Assembly (NCBI GenBank): GCA_947630555.1
Contig: CANRIA010000006.1
Span: 19,604-83,603 of the forward strand
Origin: an uncultured Clostridia bacterium
GTDB taxonomy: Bacteria > Bacillota > Clostridia > Oscillospirales > Ruminococcaceae
Reading direction: 5' to 3'
DNA: 64,000 nucleotides
Within the stretch, counting starts at the first letter, position 1. Every line of letters begins with the position of its first letter. The position numbers and the translations under genes were made by a program. A model generated the notes under the pieces. The model searched no databases and was not told the DNA's origin. It saw nothing but the letters and a program-made list of their open reading frames with translations. Shown one piece after another: positions 8,830 to 17,808 of this stretch.

Positions 8830-10119
8830 TTGGATAAATTCGTTATAAGAGGCGGAAAGCCGCTGCACGGTGAAGTTACCATAAGCGGCGCAAAAAACGC
8901 TGCCGTAGCTATTGTTACCGCTGCGATACTTTGCGATGAGCCTTGCATTATAGAAAATGTGCCCGACATCAGCGATATTGCCATTTGCCTTGAAATTTTC
9001 AGGCAGATGAGAGCAGATGTAAGGCTTATAAATAAAAATACGGTAAGAATTGACACGAAAAATATTTCAGTGCCGAGTGTTCCGTATGATCTGGCGCGCT
9101 CTATGAGGGCTTCCAGCTATTTCCTCGGAACGCTTCTGGGAAGATTTCACGAGGCTTTGGTGGCGCTGCCGGGCGGCTGCGACCTTGGCGACAGACCGAT
9201 AGATCAGCATCTGAAAGCATTCAAGGCGCTGGGAGCTTCTGATATAATGGAAAACGGAAGCGTTCACATAAAGGCTGACGAACTTATAGGCAATCAGATA
9301 TACTTTGATTTTATAACCGTAGGCGGAACTATAAATGCTATTTTTGCGGCGGTAAAGGCAAAGGGCTACACCGTTATTGAAAATGCCGCGAAAGAGCCGC
9401 ACATTGTTGACGTTGCAAACTTTTTGAACTCTATGGGCGCTGACATAAGGGGCGCAGGTACCGATGTTATAAAAATAAGGGGCGTTGACTACCTTAAAGG
9501 CATTACTTATCCCGTTATACCCGACCAGATAGAGGCTGGAACATACATGGTAGCCGCTGCCGCGACAAGGGGCAACGTGCTTATTAAAAATGTTATACCA
9601 AAGCACCTTGAAAGCATAACCGCGAAACTGAGAAACATAGGCGTTTCGGTCGAAGAATTTGACGAAAGTGTAAGAGTAAGGGCTGACAGCGGCGGAATTT
9701 TCCTGAAGACAAACATAAGGACTATGCCGCACCCCGGTTTTCCGACCGATATGCAGCCGCAGATGTCTACTCTGCTGACTTTGGCAGAGGGCACAAGCAC
9801 TGTATACGATGATATTTTTGACAATCGTTTCAGATATGTTTCTGAGCTTCGCAGAATGGGCGCAGATATTTCTGTTGACGGTAAAGTTGCTGTTATTCAC
9901 GGCGGCAGGCTGACGGGCGCACCTGTAAAGGCTACCGACCTGAGAGCAGGCGCGGCTATGATAATTGCAGGTCTTGCGGCTAGCGGCGTTACGGAAATTT
10001 CTGACATATACCACATTGAGAGAGGCTATGAGGCTATTGAAGAAAAGCTTAAAGCCATAGGTGCGGATATTCAGAGAGTTTATGTGCCTTCGGGCAGCGA
10101 CATGGCTATAAGTGTTTAA
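8830..10119 (+). CDS. murA: UDP-N-acetylglucosamine 1-carboxyvinyltransferase
   Basis: MurA transfers enolpyruvate from PEP to UDP-GlcNAc, the first committed step of peptidoglycan synthesis. The start chosen is TTG at 8830 (LDKFVIRGGKPL) because GGAGG lies at 8817-8821 with good spacing; upstream in-frame starts lack one. It has 429 residues, normal for the family. Substrate-binding K22-N23 is in SGAKNAAVAI, and the catalytic cysteine that fosfomycin attacks is C116 in LPGGCDLGDRP. The D/E-containing loop PGFPTDMQPQMSTLLTLAEG is at about 298-317. It is monocistronic by layout. Confidence 0.95.
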   Translation: MDKFVIRGGKPLHGEVTISGAKNAAVAIVTAAILCDEPCIIENVPDISDIAICLEIFRQMRADVRLINKNTVRIDTKNISVPSVPYDLARSMRASSYFLGTLLGRFHEALVALPGGCDLGDRPIDQHLKAFKALGASDIMENGSVHIKADELIGNQIYFDFITVGGTINAIFAAVKAKGYTVIENAAKEPHIVDVANFLNSMGADIRGAGTDVIKIRGVDYLKGITYPVIPDQIEAGTYMVAAAATRGNVLIKNVIPKHLESITAKLRNIGVSVEEFDESVRVRADSGGIFLKTNIRTMPHPGFPTDMQPQMSTLLTLAEGTSTVYDDIFDNRFRYVSELRRMGADISVDGKVAVIHGGRLTGAPVKATDLRAGAAMIIAGLAASGVTEISDIYHIERGYEAIEEKLKAIGADIQRVYVPSGSDMAISV

Positions 10120-10392
10120 TATAGGCGAAACTGGGCGGCGGCTTTGGCAGTCGCCATTTGCGCGCCGTTATGCGGCGCTTCACGGGGACACCCCGAACCG
10201 GTTTCCCCGTGTGCCCTTTCCTGCATCGGCTCCGGTAACCCTCACGCTATAATAATTCGCTAATAAAGCTCATTATTATAGCTGCGCCGATAGCGGTGTA
10301 AAAATCGAGAAATGAATTCCCGATTTTTACATATTTTTAGTTTTGCGAAACAAGGCGGCTTTGGCAGTCGCCTTTAATTTTGAGGTGATATT
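10120..10392 (+). repeat. Hairpin-rich intergenic block flanked by a 19-bp direct repeat
   Basis: The 273-bp gap between murA and the metallo-hydrolase holds two copies of GGCGGCTTTGGCAGTCGCC at 10137-10155 and 10354-10372. Between them are: a GCGCCG/CGGCGC hairpin near 10162-10179; a CACGGGGA/TCCCCGTG stem (10181-10188 with 10204-10211); an 11-bp stem GCTATAATAAT/ATTATTATAGC (10246-10256 with 10272-10282); and a 10-bp stem GTAAAAATCG/CGATTTTTAC (10298-10307 with 10321-10330). No ORF is convincing here. It could be a mobile intergenic repeat or serve as a terminator. Confidence 0.6.
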
Positions 10393-11175
10393 TTGGCAAG
10401 AGTTTATCCGCTGTTTTCTTCAAGCGACGGAAACGCGACTTTTATAGGCAGCCGAAGGGGCGGCATACTGATAGATGCAGGGGTATCATGCAAGAGGCTT
10501 GTTGAGGCTTTGCAAAGCAATGATATACCCACCTCTGCGATTCAGGCGATATTCATAACACATGAACATTCAGACCACATAAAGGGGCTGAAAACTTTCA
10601 CTTCAAAATACGCTGTGAATGTTTTCGCACAGCCGCTTAATGCTGAATATCTGGCGGCTTCGGGGTGCATTTCGGCACGCTCGCGGCTATACGACATAAA
10701 CGGCAGTGTTTGCATTGGCGATTTTGAGGTGACATCATTCGCAACGCCGCATGACACGCGCCAAAGCTGCGGTTACAGGATAAACACGCCCGACGGAAAG
10801 ACAGTCTGCGTATGCACAGACCTTGGCGAAGTAACGCAGACGGTACATGACAACCTGATGGGCTGCGACATAGTTTTGCTTGAGGCTAATTATGACAAAA
10901 ATATGCTGGTAAACGGCTCGTACCCCTACCCTTTGAAGCAGAGGATAATGTCAGACCACGGGCATCTGGACAACCGTGACAGCGGCGCGGAACTGAGAAA
11001 GCTGGTATCCCGCGGAACAACGAGGCTGATACTGGGGCATCTGAGCAGGCACAACAACGACCCACAGACCGCCGAGCGCACGGTGACTGAGGCTCTTTAC
11101 GGAATGGAACGCGGCAGCGATTACATACTGATGACTGCGCCCGTTGAAACGCACGGAGAGGTCATGATAATATGA
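10393..11175 (+). CDS. MBL-fold metallo-hydrolase, WalJ/YycJ-like
   Basis: This is a 260-residue metallo-beta-lactamase fold protein. The metal-binding motif THEHSDH is at 56-62 (H57, H59, D61, H62), followed by TPHDTRQSCGY, a later LEANYD, and GHLSRHN. Length and motif layout fit the YycJ/WalJ family of single-domain hydrolases that in Bacillus lie downstream of the walRK two-component system; here no such kinase is adjacent. The start is a TTG with GAGGTGATATT upstream. It overlaps rlmH by 4 bp (ATGA), as is common for this pair in Firmicutes. Confidence 0.88.
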   Translation: MARVYPLFSSSDGNATFIGSRRGGILIDAGVSCKRLVEALQSNDIPTSAIQAIFITHEHSDHIKGLKTFTSKYAVNVFAQPLNAEYLAASGCISARSRLYDINGSVCIGDFEVTSFATPHDTRQSCGYRINTPDGKTVCVCTDLGEVTQTVHDNLMGCDIVLLEANYDKNMLVNGSYPYPLKQRIMSDHGHLDNRDSGAELRKLVSRGTTRLILGHLSRHNNDPQTAERTVTEALYGMERGSDYILMTAPVETHGEVMII

Positions 11176-11654
11176 CGATAAACATTGTTGCCGTGGGAAA
11201 ACTCAAAGAAAAATACTGGCGTGATGCGTGCGATGAGTATATAAAGAGGCTGGCGGCTTTCGGTAAGGTGAGTATTACAGAGCTTTCGGAAGTGAGGCTT
11301 AAAGATGAGCCTTCAGCGGCGGAAATAAAGGCGGCGCTTGCAAAAGAGAGCGAAGAAATGCGCAAATTTGCTAAAATAAAAAACGCTGCGAATGTTGCTT
11401 TGTGCATTGAGGGCGATATGCTTTCAAGTGTGCAGCTTTCAGAAAGGCTGAAACAGTTTGCGTTGAACGGAAGATCGACGGTGAACTTCTTTGTGGGGTC
11501 GTCGTTTGGTATTGATGAAGATCTCAAAAAAGAATGTGACCTCAGGCTTTCAATGTCGCGCATGACTTTTCCGCATCAGCTGGCGAGAGTTATGCTGACT
11601 GAGCAGGTCTACAGGGCGTTTTCTATAGGGGCAAATTCAAAATATCACAAATGA
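11172..11654 (+). CDS. rlmH: 23S rRNA (pseudouridine1915-N3)-methyltransferase RlmH
   Basis: RlmH is a small SPOUT methyltransferase that modifies helix 69 of 23S rRNA. It has 160 residues, the usual length. The knot-forming SAM-binding region reads FFVGSSFGIDEDL (about 103-115), and the C-terminus ends in the conserved LTEQVYRAFSI and KYHK. Its ATG is inside the stop region of the upstream metallo-hydrolase, so the two are translationally coupled. About 157 bp of AT-rich sequence without a gene follows. Confidence 0.96.
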   Translation: MTINIVAVGKLKEKYWRDACDEYIKRLAAFGKVSITELSEVRLKDEPSAAEIKAALAKESEEMRKFAKIKNAANVALCIEGDMLSSVQLSERLKQFALNGRSTVNFFVGSSFGIDEDLKKECDLRLSMSRMTFPHQLARVMLTEQVYRAFSIGANSKYHK

Positions 11655-11811
11655 ATACGTTATCATAAGAAAATTAGATAGAAATTTTATATTTTATGAT
11701 ATATTATTTATATTATTGTATTTTTATAAGTGATATAATTATTGTGTACAATTATGTTTAATGTATTTGACAGAAAACATACAACCGTTTTTTCGACTGG
11801 AGGATAGTTAA

Positions 11812-12744
11812 ATGGAGCTAAGTAATATTAAGGGCATAACCTTTGCACCGTTTGCAAACAGAGGCGTTCTTAGCAAAAAAGATGCTTTCAAGAGCCTTGA
11901 AGCTATTAAAGAGCGCACGCCTGCTAATCTTATAATGCTGGTGCCGTGCGGACTTCAGAATGATGCGCACTCGGAAGTTATAAGATACGATACAGAGGCT
12001 ACCATGAGCGACAGTGAGCTTATCGCTATTATAAGATACGCGAAGAAGCTGGGCTTTAACGTTGGTCTTAAACCCACCTGCAACTGCAAGGACGGCACCT
12101 GGAGGGCTTACATAAACTTCTTTGAAGAAGACGTTCCGAATATGCCGACATGGAAAAAATGGTTTGAGTCATACACCGACTTTCAACTGCACTACGCCGA
12201 AATGGCAAAGTCTGAGGGCGTTGATATTTTCGTGTGCGGCTGTGAAATGGTAATGACCGAACACCGCGAGGACGAATGGAGGGCGCTTATCCGCAAGATA
12301 AGGAGAGCTTACAACGGCATACTTACATACAATGCGGAGATGTATCTGGAAGACCATGTTTCGTGGTGGGATGAGCTTGATGCTATATCTTCAAGCGGCT
12401 ACTACCCGATAGATGAATGGGATAAGCAGATGAAGAGGTTAGAGGGCATTTCACAAAAATACGACCTGCCGTTCTTCTTCTCGGAAGTCGGCTGTATGTC
12501 AATGTCGGGGGCATCTATGCAGCCAAGCAACTGGAGCATGAGAAGCCCTGCCAACCTGAAAGAACAGGAAAGATGGTACGAAACGATGTTCTTCACGACG
12601 AAGAAGTTCCCGTGGGTGGCAGGTCACGTTATATGGTGCTGGTCGGCAACGCCGTATGCTTTGAAGAAAGCGGCTGTTGACTGGGGCTATGATATTTTCG
12701 GAAAGCCTGCCGAGAGCGTTGTTGCAAGATATTTCAATCAATAA
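11812..12744 (+). CDS. Glycoside hydrolase family 113-like protein (beta-mannanase type)
   Basis: This is a 310-residue TIM-barrel type glycosidase. It resembles GH113, whose members are beta-1,4-mannanases or mannobiose-releasing enzymes. The candidate acid/base is E145 in VCGCEMVM and the candidate nucleophile E225 in FFFSEVGCM; Trp-rich substrate-site patches occur around 92-120 and near the C-terminus (GHVIWCWSATPY). There is no signal peptide, so it should act on oligosaccharides already imported. The gene stands alone: an extended -10 region and GGAGG lie upstream and a terminator at 12751-12778 lies downstream. The family call is by motif recognition; the substrate is not established. 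Confidence 0.72.
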   Translation: MELSNIKGITFAPFANRGVLSKKDAFKSLEAIKERTPANLIMLVPCGLQNDAHSEVIRYDTEATMSDSELIAIIRYAKKLGFNVGLKPTCNCKDGTWRAYINFFEEDVPNMPTWKKWFESYTDFQLHYAEMAKSEGVDIFVCGCEMVMTEHREDEWRALIRKIRRAYNGILTYNAEMYLEDHVSWWDELDAISSSGYYPIDEWDKQMKRLEGISQKYDLPFFFSEVGCMSMSGASMQPSNWSMRSPANLKEQERWYETMFFTTKKFPWVAGHVIWCWSATPYALKKAAVDWGYDIFGKPAESVVARYFNQ

Positions 12745-12750
12745 AAGTTT

Positions 12751-12782
12751 AGTCCTGCTTCACTTATGGAGCAGGACTTTTT
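12751..12782. terminator. Bidirectional terminator between convergent genes
   Basis: A perfect 9-bp stem AGTCCTGCT (12751-12759) / AGCAGGACT (12770-12778) is followed by a T run on the plus strand. It overlaps the last codons of the minus-strand glycosyltransferase gene. Confidence 0.85.
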
Positions 12783-14253
12783 TGCACTTTTTTAATATTT
12801 GCGGTAGGCTGAAAAGACCGTCGGAGACTATCAGGACAAACAGAGGCAGCATATTTATCATATAGCGCGAGCGCGTTTCCCACAGAAGCAGAAAAAGCAC
12901 AAGACCGAGCGCTGTCAGCCGCAGGAGATATAAATTATCGGTGCGGCAATGTATTGCAGATATAAGAAAAGATACAGTCATAAGTAAAATCAGAATATTC
13001 TGCGCTGTGAAAGCGGTACACAAAAACGGCACAGAGCCGCCAAAGAAGCGTTTTGCCGCGCTGTCTTCGGTATCACTTAGCTGCCAGGTGAGCTGATAAA
13101 CACCGCCAGACCATGTATAGTTGAGTTTATCTACGATATGTTTTGCCATGCCTGATATACCCATATCGCTTAGTGTGGCGCTGATCTTTTCTCGGCAGGC
13201 TACATCTCGTGTTTGTTTGTCGGGCTGAGAGTAGGTGAACATAAAACTGCTGTTGTTGTAGCCTCCCCTGCCGTTAAGACCCATCATCACCCAGTGGGAC
13301 ATAGGAAAGCCGTAACTCTCGATGCCCTCGCAGGTGACTATATCGGCAGAGTACATTATCTGCCGCTCGGCAAAAACTATTCCTGCAAGACCCAAAACTG
13401 CGGCGGCGGTAAAGCAAAGTGAGCGTTTTATATTTACTTTGAAAAACAGATATATTATAAGCGCAACACCTGCAACTGCCACACTGCCCTTTATGCAGAA
13501 GCCTATGCCGACTGCTATTGCGGTAAAGGCTGAAAATAGCAGGAAGCGTTTTTTGCCTATGCTTTCGGCGGCGAGAATGCCAAGGTACGCTGCCGCAAGC
13601 AGGAAAGGCATTGAAACGACATCGCTGTAGAATATGCAGGAATAGGCGAAAAGAACAGGATTGAGCATTACTGCAAGCATAGCGAGAATTTTATGCACGC
13701 GGCGTTTGAAAAGCTTATCGGCAAGTTTATATACAAGGAAAAACGATATCTGCATACACGCCATGGCGGCGAGGGGTGCGGTAAGTTTAGGGATATAGCC
13801 AAACACCGCTCTGACGGTCTTATACAAAAGCGTTTGCAGTAAAAACAGACCCCACTGGTTTGAATATCTTTCAAGGTAGTGGGTGTGGTAGGCATCGAGA
13901 GAAAAATACAGGCTTCTGCCGTTGGCAATATTGCGGCAGATGATGTCAAGGTATTTGCCGTCGCTGACGGGGGCATAGTTTACCGAAAGAACATAGACAA
14001 GCTGCAAAACAAACAGCGCGGCGGCTGTGACTATATACACTCTGCGCAGGGTAATGCGAGGAAACTTTGGCAGTTTGTCTTTGTTTTTTAAGATAAAGCA
14101 GATAAGTGCGATAACCAAAACGGCGGCAGTCAGCCCCAACGCTTTTATGCCTGCGCCGTAATACTTGTTTGGCATAAAATAGAACACTGCCGCTATAATT
14201 ACAAATACAAATGCGCCCAAGATATTTGCAATATTCATTATGCGCTCTTTCAT
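12760..14253 (-). CDS. GT-C type membrane glycosyltransferase (ArnT/PMT-like fold)
   Basis: This is a 497-residue protein with about ten or more membrane segments. An early extracytoplasmic loop contains VSDGKYLDIICRNIANG, with acidic residues placed as in GT-C catalytic loops, followed by YSNQWGLFLLQTLLY. GT-C enzymes transfer sugars from lipid-linked donors to proteins, lipids or polymers outside the membrane; the acceptor here is unknown. The ATG at 14251-14253 (MKERIMN) is chosen for its AAGGGG ribosome-binding site; a longer in-frame form has none. The stop codon lies within the shared terminator hairpin. Confidence 0.7.
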   Translation of the reverse strand: MKERIMNIANILGAFVFVIIAAVFYFMPNKYYGAGIKALGLTAAVLVIALICFILKNKDKLPKFPRITLRRVYIVTAAALFVLQLVYVLSVNYAPVSDGKYLDIICRNIANGRSLYFSLDAYHTHYLERYSNQWGLFLLQTLLYKTVRAVFGYIPKLTAPLAAMACMQISFFLVYKLADKLFKRRVHKILAMLAVMLNPVLFAYSCIFYSDVVSMPFLLAAAYLGILAAESIGKKRFLLFSAFTAIAVGIGFCIKGSVAVAGVALIIYLFFKVNIKRSLCFTAAAVLGLAGIVFAERQIMYSADIVTCEGIESYGFPMSHWVMMGLNGRGGYNNSSFMFTYSQPDKQTRDVACREKISATLSDMGISGMAKHIVDKLNYTWSGGVYQLTWQLSDTEDSAAKRFFGGSVPFLCTAFTAQNILILLMTVSFLISAIHCRTDNLYLLRLTALGLVLFLLLWETRSRYMINMLPLFVLIVSDGLFSLPQILKKCKKVLLHK

Positions 14254-14395
14254 CTTGACTGCCCCTTTGCTGCAAATTTTTTGTTTGACAGCATACATTG
14301 TAGCACCGTATTTTCGGCATTTCAAGGCAATTAAGATAATCTTAAACCGATGTTAAGGAAATCTTGCGCTCATTTTAAGATATCGAAAAATTGTA

Positions 14396-14424
14396 TTGCA
14401 TATTTGGAAATTATATGTTACAAT
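14396..14424 (+). promoter_or_regulatory. ahcY promoter
   Basis: -35 TTGCAT at 14396-14401, 17-bp spacer, -10 TACAAT at 14419-14424. The 36-nt leader to the ATG is too short for a SAH riboswitch. Confidence 0.6.
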
Positions 14425-14460
14425 ATTTAGGACAGAAAAATTTTTGGGGGAGGAAAAAAT

Positions 14461-15711
14461 ATGCCACAAAGTGAGATACGAAGTGCCGACATATGGGAAA
14501 GCGGCAAGCGCAAGATAGACTGGGTAAAAGGCAATATGCCGCTGCTTAGAATGTTAGAAGAGCGATTTGAAAAGGAGAAGCCTTTCAAGGGACTGAAAAT
14601 AGCGCTGTCGGTGCATCTGGAGGCGAAGACTGCCTATCTTTGCAAGGTGCTTAAAGCAGGCGGCGCGGAAATGTTCGTTACGGGGTCTAATCCGCTCTCT
14701 ACTCAGGACGACGTTGCGGCTGCGCTGGTGCATGACGGTCTGAATGTTTTTGCGTGGCATGGCGCGACCGATGAGGAATACAACAGGCACATTGACTGCG
14801 TTATTTCTGCCGCGCCGAATATTATTATAGATGACGGCGGCGACCTTGTTAGCCTTATACACTCAAAGCACCCCGAGCTTATACCAAACGTTATAGGCGG
14901 CTGCGAGGAGACGACGACGGGCATTATACGCCTTATGGCGATGAACAAAGACAAGGCGCTGAAATTCCCGATGGTGCTTGTAAACAACGCTGACTGCAAG
15001 CACCTGTTTGACAACCGCTACGGCACGGGGCAGTCGGTATGGGACGGCATAAACCGCACTACCAACCTTATCGTGGCAGGCAAGAACGTTGTTGTGGCAG
15101 GCTACGGCTGGTGCGGCAAGGGCGTTTCGATGAGGGCTAAGGGTCTTGGAGCGAAAGTTATCGTCACCGAGGTAGACCCGATAAAGGCTATTGAGGCGGT
15201 AATGGACGGCTTTAAAGTTATGCCTATGGAAGAAGCGGCTAAAATAGGCGACTTTTTCGTTACTGTTACAGGCTGCAAGGACGTTATAACCGAAAAGGCG
15301 TTTTACAACATGAAAGACGGAGCGATACTTTGCAACGCAGGTCACTTTGACTGCGAAGTGGACGTTGCAGGTCTTAAAAAGATATGCGCAGAGAGCTTTA
15401 CTGCGCGAAACAACATAGAAGGCTACAGGCTTACAAACGGAAATACGCTTTATGTTATCGGCGAGGGCAGGCTTGTAAACCTTGCGGCAGGCGACGGTCA
15501 CCCTGCGGAAATAATGGATATGTCGTTCGCTATCCAGGCTATGTCTGCCGAGTATCTTGTAAAAAACAAGGGAAAGCTGAGCGATATGATAATAGATGTT
15601 CCCAAAGAGATAGACAGAGAGGTCGCGCTCAACAAGCTGCGGTTCTTAGGGATAGAGATAGACAAGCTTACGCCCGAGCAGGAAAAGTATCTTTCAAGCT
15701 GGAATGTATAA
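14461..15711 (+). CDS. ahcY: Adenosylhomocysteinase
   Basis: The enzyme hydrolyses S-adenosylhomocysteine to adenosine and homocysteine, recycling the by-product of SAM-dependent methylation. It has 416 residues. The substrate region begins with SVHLEAKTAYL (about 50-60); the NAD-binding Rossmann motif is VVAGYGWCGKGVSMRAKGLG at about 212-231, followed by VTEVDP; the C-terminus has GDGHPAEIMDMSFA. It lacks the roughly 40-residue insertion and C-terminal KPDHYRY tail of eukaryotic and proteobacterial forms, consistent with the shorter bacterial/archaeal-type branch. GGGGGAGG precedes the ATG. Confidence 0.95.
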   Translation: MPQSEIRSADIWESGKRKIDWVKGNMPLLRMLEERFEKEKPFKGLKIALSVHLEAKTAYLCKVLKAGGAEMFVTGSNPLSTQDDVAAALVHDGLNVFAWHGATDEEYNRHIDCVISAAPNIIIDDGGDLVSLIHSKHPELIPNVIGGCEETTTGIIRLMAMNKDKALKFPMVLVNNADCKHLFDNRYGTGQSVWDGINRTTNLIVAGKNVVVAGYGWCGKGVSMRAKGLGAKVIVTEVDPIKAIEAVMDGFKVMPMEEAAKIGDFFVTVTGCKDVITEKAFYNMKDGAILCNAGHFDCEVDVAGLKKICAESFTARNNIEGYRLTNGNTLYVIGEGRLVNLAAGDGHPAEIMDMSFAIQAMSAEYLVKNKGKLSDMIIDVPKEIDREVALNKLRFLGIEIDKLTPEQEKYLSSWNV

Positions 15712-15744
15712 ATGGCTAAAAGATATAAAAAATACGCAATTATA

Positions 15745-15772
15745 TTGACAAAAATGAAAAATGGTGTATAAT
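15745..15772 (+). promoter_or_regulatory. Strong promoter of the LacI-GGDEF gene
   Basis: Consensus -35 TTGACA at 15745-15750, 16-bp spacer, consensus -10 TATAAT at 15767-15772. GGAGGG precedes the ATG at 15822. Confidence 0.75.
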
Positions 15773-15821
15773 ATAATTATGATGTATTATTATGCCCTGA
15801 CGGTGTAAGGAGGGTCAGTAA

Positions 15822-17747
15822 ATGAGTCACGAAATAGCAGTATGTATGCCGCGTATTGACGACCAGGTACAGAGAGACGTTATAAATGCGATAGTGAGCG
15901 CTTCGGAAAAGGATGCGCGCTTTGCGGACAGTCATTTTTACATTTTTGCAACTTACTCTGACATTGTAGGTCCTACGGAGATACTTAAAGGCGAGCTGAA
16001 AGTTTTCAGTATAATAGATCATCTGAATGTTGATGCTCTGCTTGTTTTTCCTGAAAGATTTTACTGGGACGACGAGATGAAAGAGATAATTGCGGCTGCA
16101 AAAGAGAAAAACGTGCCTGTGCTCTCGATAGGCAAAGTTATATCGGAGGCGGCAAGCATTAAATACGGCATGGGTTCTTCGATAAGCGACATTGTTTCGC
16201 ACGTTATTGAAAAGCACGGCTGCAAATACATTAACTTTATTGCAGGCAAGAAAATGCACGAGGCTACCGATGACAGACTGAAAATGTTCAAAGAAACTAT
16301 TGCTAAATATGGTCTGCCCGACGAGCCCGAAAGAATAGGCTGGGGAGAATTCTGGGATTACCCGACTGAGCTTGTTATGGACAAGTTTTACAAGAGCAAG
16401 CTGCCTTTTCCGCAGGCGATAATTTGCGCAAACGACGTTATGGCTATTACGGCTATAGATTCTTTGAGAATGCACGGTTACAAAGTGCCGAAAGATGTTA
16501 TCGTTACGGGCTTTGACGGCATTGACATGGAGAGATTCCACAATCCGAGACTGACGACGGCTGTGCTTGATTACAAAACGCTTGCTAAAAAAGTTCTCGA
16601 TTACATTGACGATATGTGCATCGGCAGAGAGATACCGCAAGAGAGCACTGTTGACTTTATAAAGAGGATATCGGAGTCGTGCGGCTGCACCATGGAAGAA
16701 ACGCCTGACAACTATCAGCTTGCCTCTCTTTGGAAAGAAGTGAGCTGCGACCTTGGTTTCAGTGACGAGGTAACGAGAATGAGCTCGTCTTTGCAGCTGA
16801 AAGGCTCGTTTGACAAGATACTAAGCTCTATCAGCGATTTCTTTAATCACATATACACGCAGCATCTTTGGGTATGCTTGTTCTCAGACTATGTTACGGG
16901 GCTTTCGGACGATGTGAAATACTCTGAAAATACGATAACTGACACGGTGTATTCTGTGCTTGAAAAGCACGGTGAGGGCAACATCTTTACATTTGCTGAC
17001 AAGACGTTCCCTCTTGCGGACGTTATACCCGAGAAAAAGTACGGCGACAAGGAGTTTAAGCACGTTACTGTTTTTCCGCTGCATTACAATGATGTTGTAT
17101 ACGGCTATGTTGCCGCTGACACCGAGATAGAACATATTTGTATGTTTCAGCTTAGGGCTCTTAGTATGCACCTTGGCTTTGTATGTGAGAGAATATCGAA
17201 TTTCAAGTACATGGAGGCTATTAACAAGCATCTTGAAAAGACGAGTTTCTATGACAGCATGACGGGGCTTATGAGCAGAAACGGTTACTACTCTCTTACC
17301 AAAAAGATGATAGAGCCGCAGCTTAGTCAGAACAAGTTTCTTGTTATTATTTCGGCAGACCTTGACAATCTGAAGGACATAAACGACAAGTTTGGTCACG
17401 CTTGCGGTGACAAGGCTATAAAAATAGTTGCTGATGCGCTGTATCAGTACATAGGCAAAGACGGCATTGCGGCGCGCTTTGGCGGTGACGAATTTGTGGG
17501 GCTTAGGCTGTTTGATGAATCGCCCGACAGCTTTGTACAGAAATTCTCGGAAGGCTTTTCGTGCACTATTGCTGACATGGTGGAGGAGAACGATCTGGAA
17601 TACAATGTATCGGCAAGCTTCGGTATAATATCGCTGCTGACGAAAAATCTGCCTTCTCTTGAAGAGGGCATAAAGAGCGCCGACGTTTTAATGTACGCGC
17701 AGAAACGCGCGAAAAAGCGCGCAGGAAGGTCTACGGGGCCGTATTAA
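15822..17747 (+). CDS. Cytoplasmic LacI-type ligand-binding domain fused to a GGDEF diguanylate cyclase
   Basis: This is a 641-residue protein without a signal peptide or membrane segment. Residues about 1-285 resemble the periplasmic-binding-protein-like effector domain of LacI regulators (for example ICANDVMAITAIDSLRMHG and VTGFDGIDMERFHNPRLTT) but lack the N-terminal HTH. A GAF-like middle part follows. The C-terminal GGDEF domain opens with DSMTGLMSRNGYY, has DLDNLKDINDKFGH and an intact GGDEF at about 554-558, so it should make c-di-GMP. No RxxD inhibitory site is seen at the usual position just before GGDEF. The likely role is to convert a cytoplasmic small-molecule signal, perhaps a sugar, into c-di-GMP; the ligand is unknown. 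Confidence 0.85.
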   Translation: MSHEIAVCMPRIDDQVQRDVINAIVSASEKDARFADSHFYIFATYSDIVGPTEILKGELKVFSIIDHLNVDALLVFPERFYWDDEMKEIIAAAKEKNVPVLSIGKVISEAASIKYGMGSSISDIVSHVIEKHGCKYINFIAGKKMHEATDDRLKMFKETIAKYGLPDEPERIGWGEFWDYPTELVMDKFYKSKLPFPQAIICANDVMAITAIDSLRMHGYKVPKDVIVTGFDGIDMERFHNPRLTTAVLDYKTLAKKVLDYIDDMCIGREIPQESTVDFIKRISESCGCTMEETPDNYQLASLWKEVSCDLGFSDEVTRMSSSLQLKGSFDKILSSISDFFNHIYTQHLWVCLFSDYVTGLSDDVKYSENTITDTVYSVLEKHGEGNIFTFADKTFPLADVIPEKKYGDKEFKHVTVFPLHYNDVVYGYVAADTEIEHICMFQLRALSMHLGFVCERISNFKYMEAINKHLEKTSFYDSMTGLMSRNGYYSLTKKMIEPQLSQNKFLVIISADLDNLKDINDKFGHACGDKAIKIVADALYQYIGKDGIAARFGGDEFVGLRLFDESPDSFVQKFSEGFSCTIADMVEENDLEYNVSASFGIISLLTKNLPSLEEGIKSADVLMYAQKRAKKRAGRSTGPY

Positions 17748-17760
17748 AAAGCATAATAAA

Positions 17761-17805
17761 AACACCGCTGCACCAAACAAGGTACGGCGGTGTTGTGATT
17801 TTTGC
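17761..17805. terminator. Terminator between convergent genes
   Basis: Stem AACACCGC (17761-17768) / GCGGTGTT (17787-17794), followed by GTGATTTTTG on the plus strand; the minus-strand side is flanked by an A/T-rich run as well. Confidence 0.7.
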
Positions 17806-17808
17806 TGT

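Noticed and set aside
9067..10014. Long minus-strand open frame of 315 codons opposite murA
   Set aside because: It lies entirely within murA, has no ribosome-binding site and a composition (many Tyr, Arg, His, Cys) typical of antisense frames.
15777..16640. Minus-strand frame of 287 codons opposite the LacI-GGDEF gene
   Set aside because: It covers the sense gene's promoter and N-terminal domain, has no start signals and shows antisense composition.
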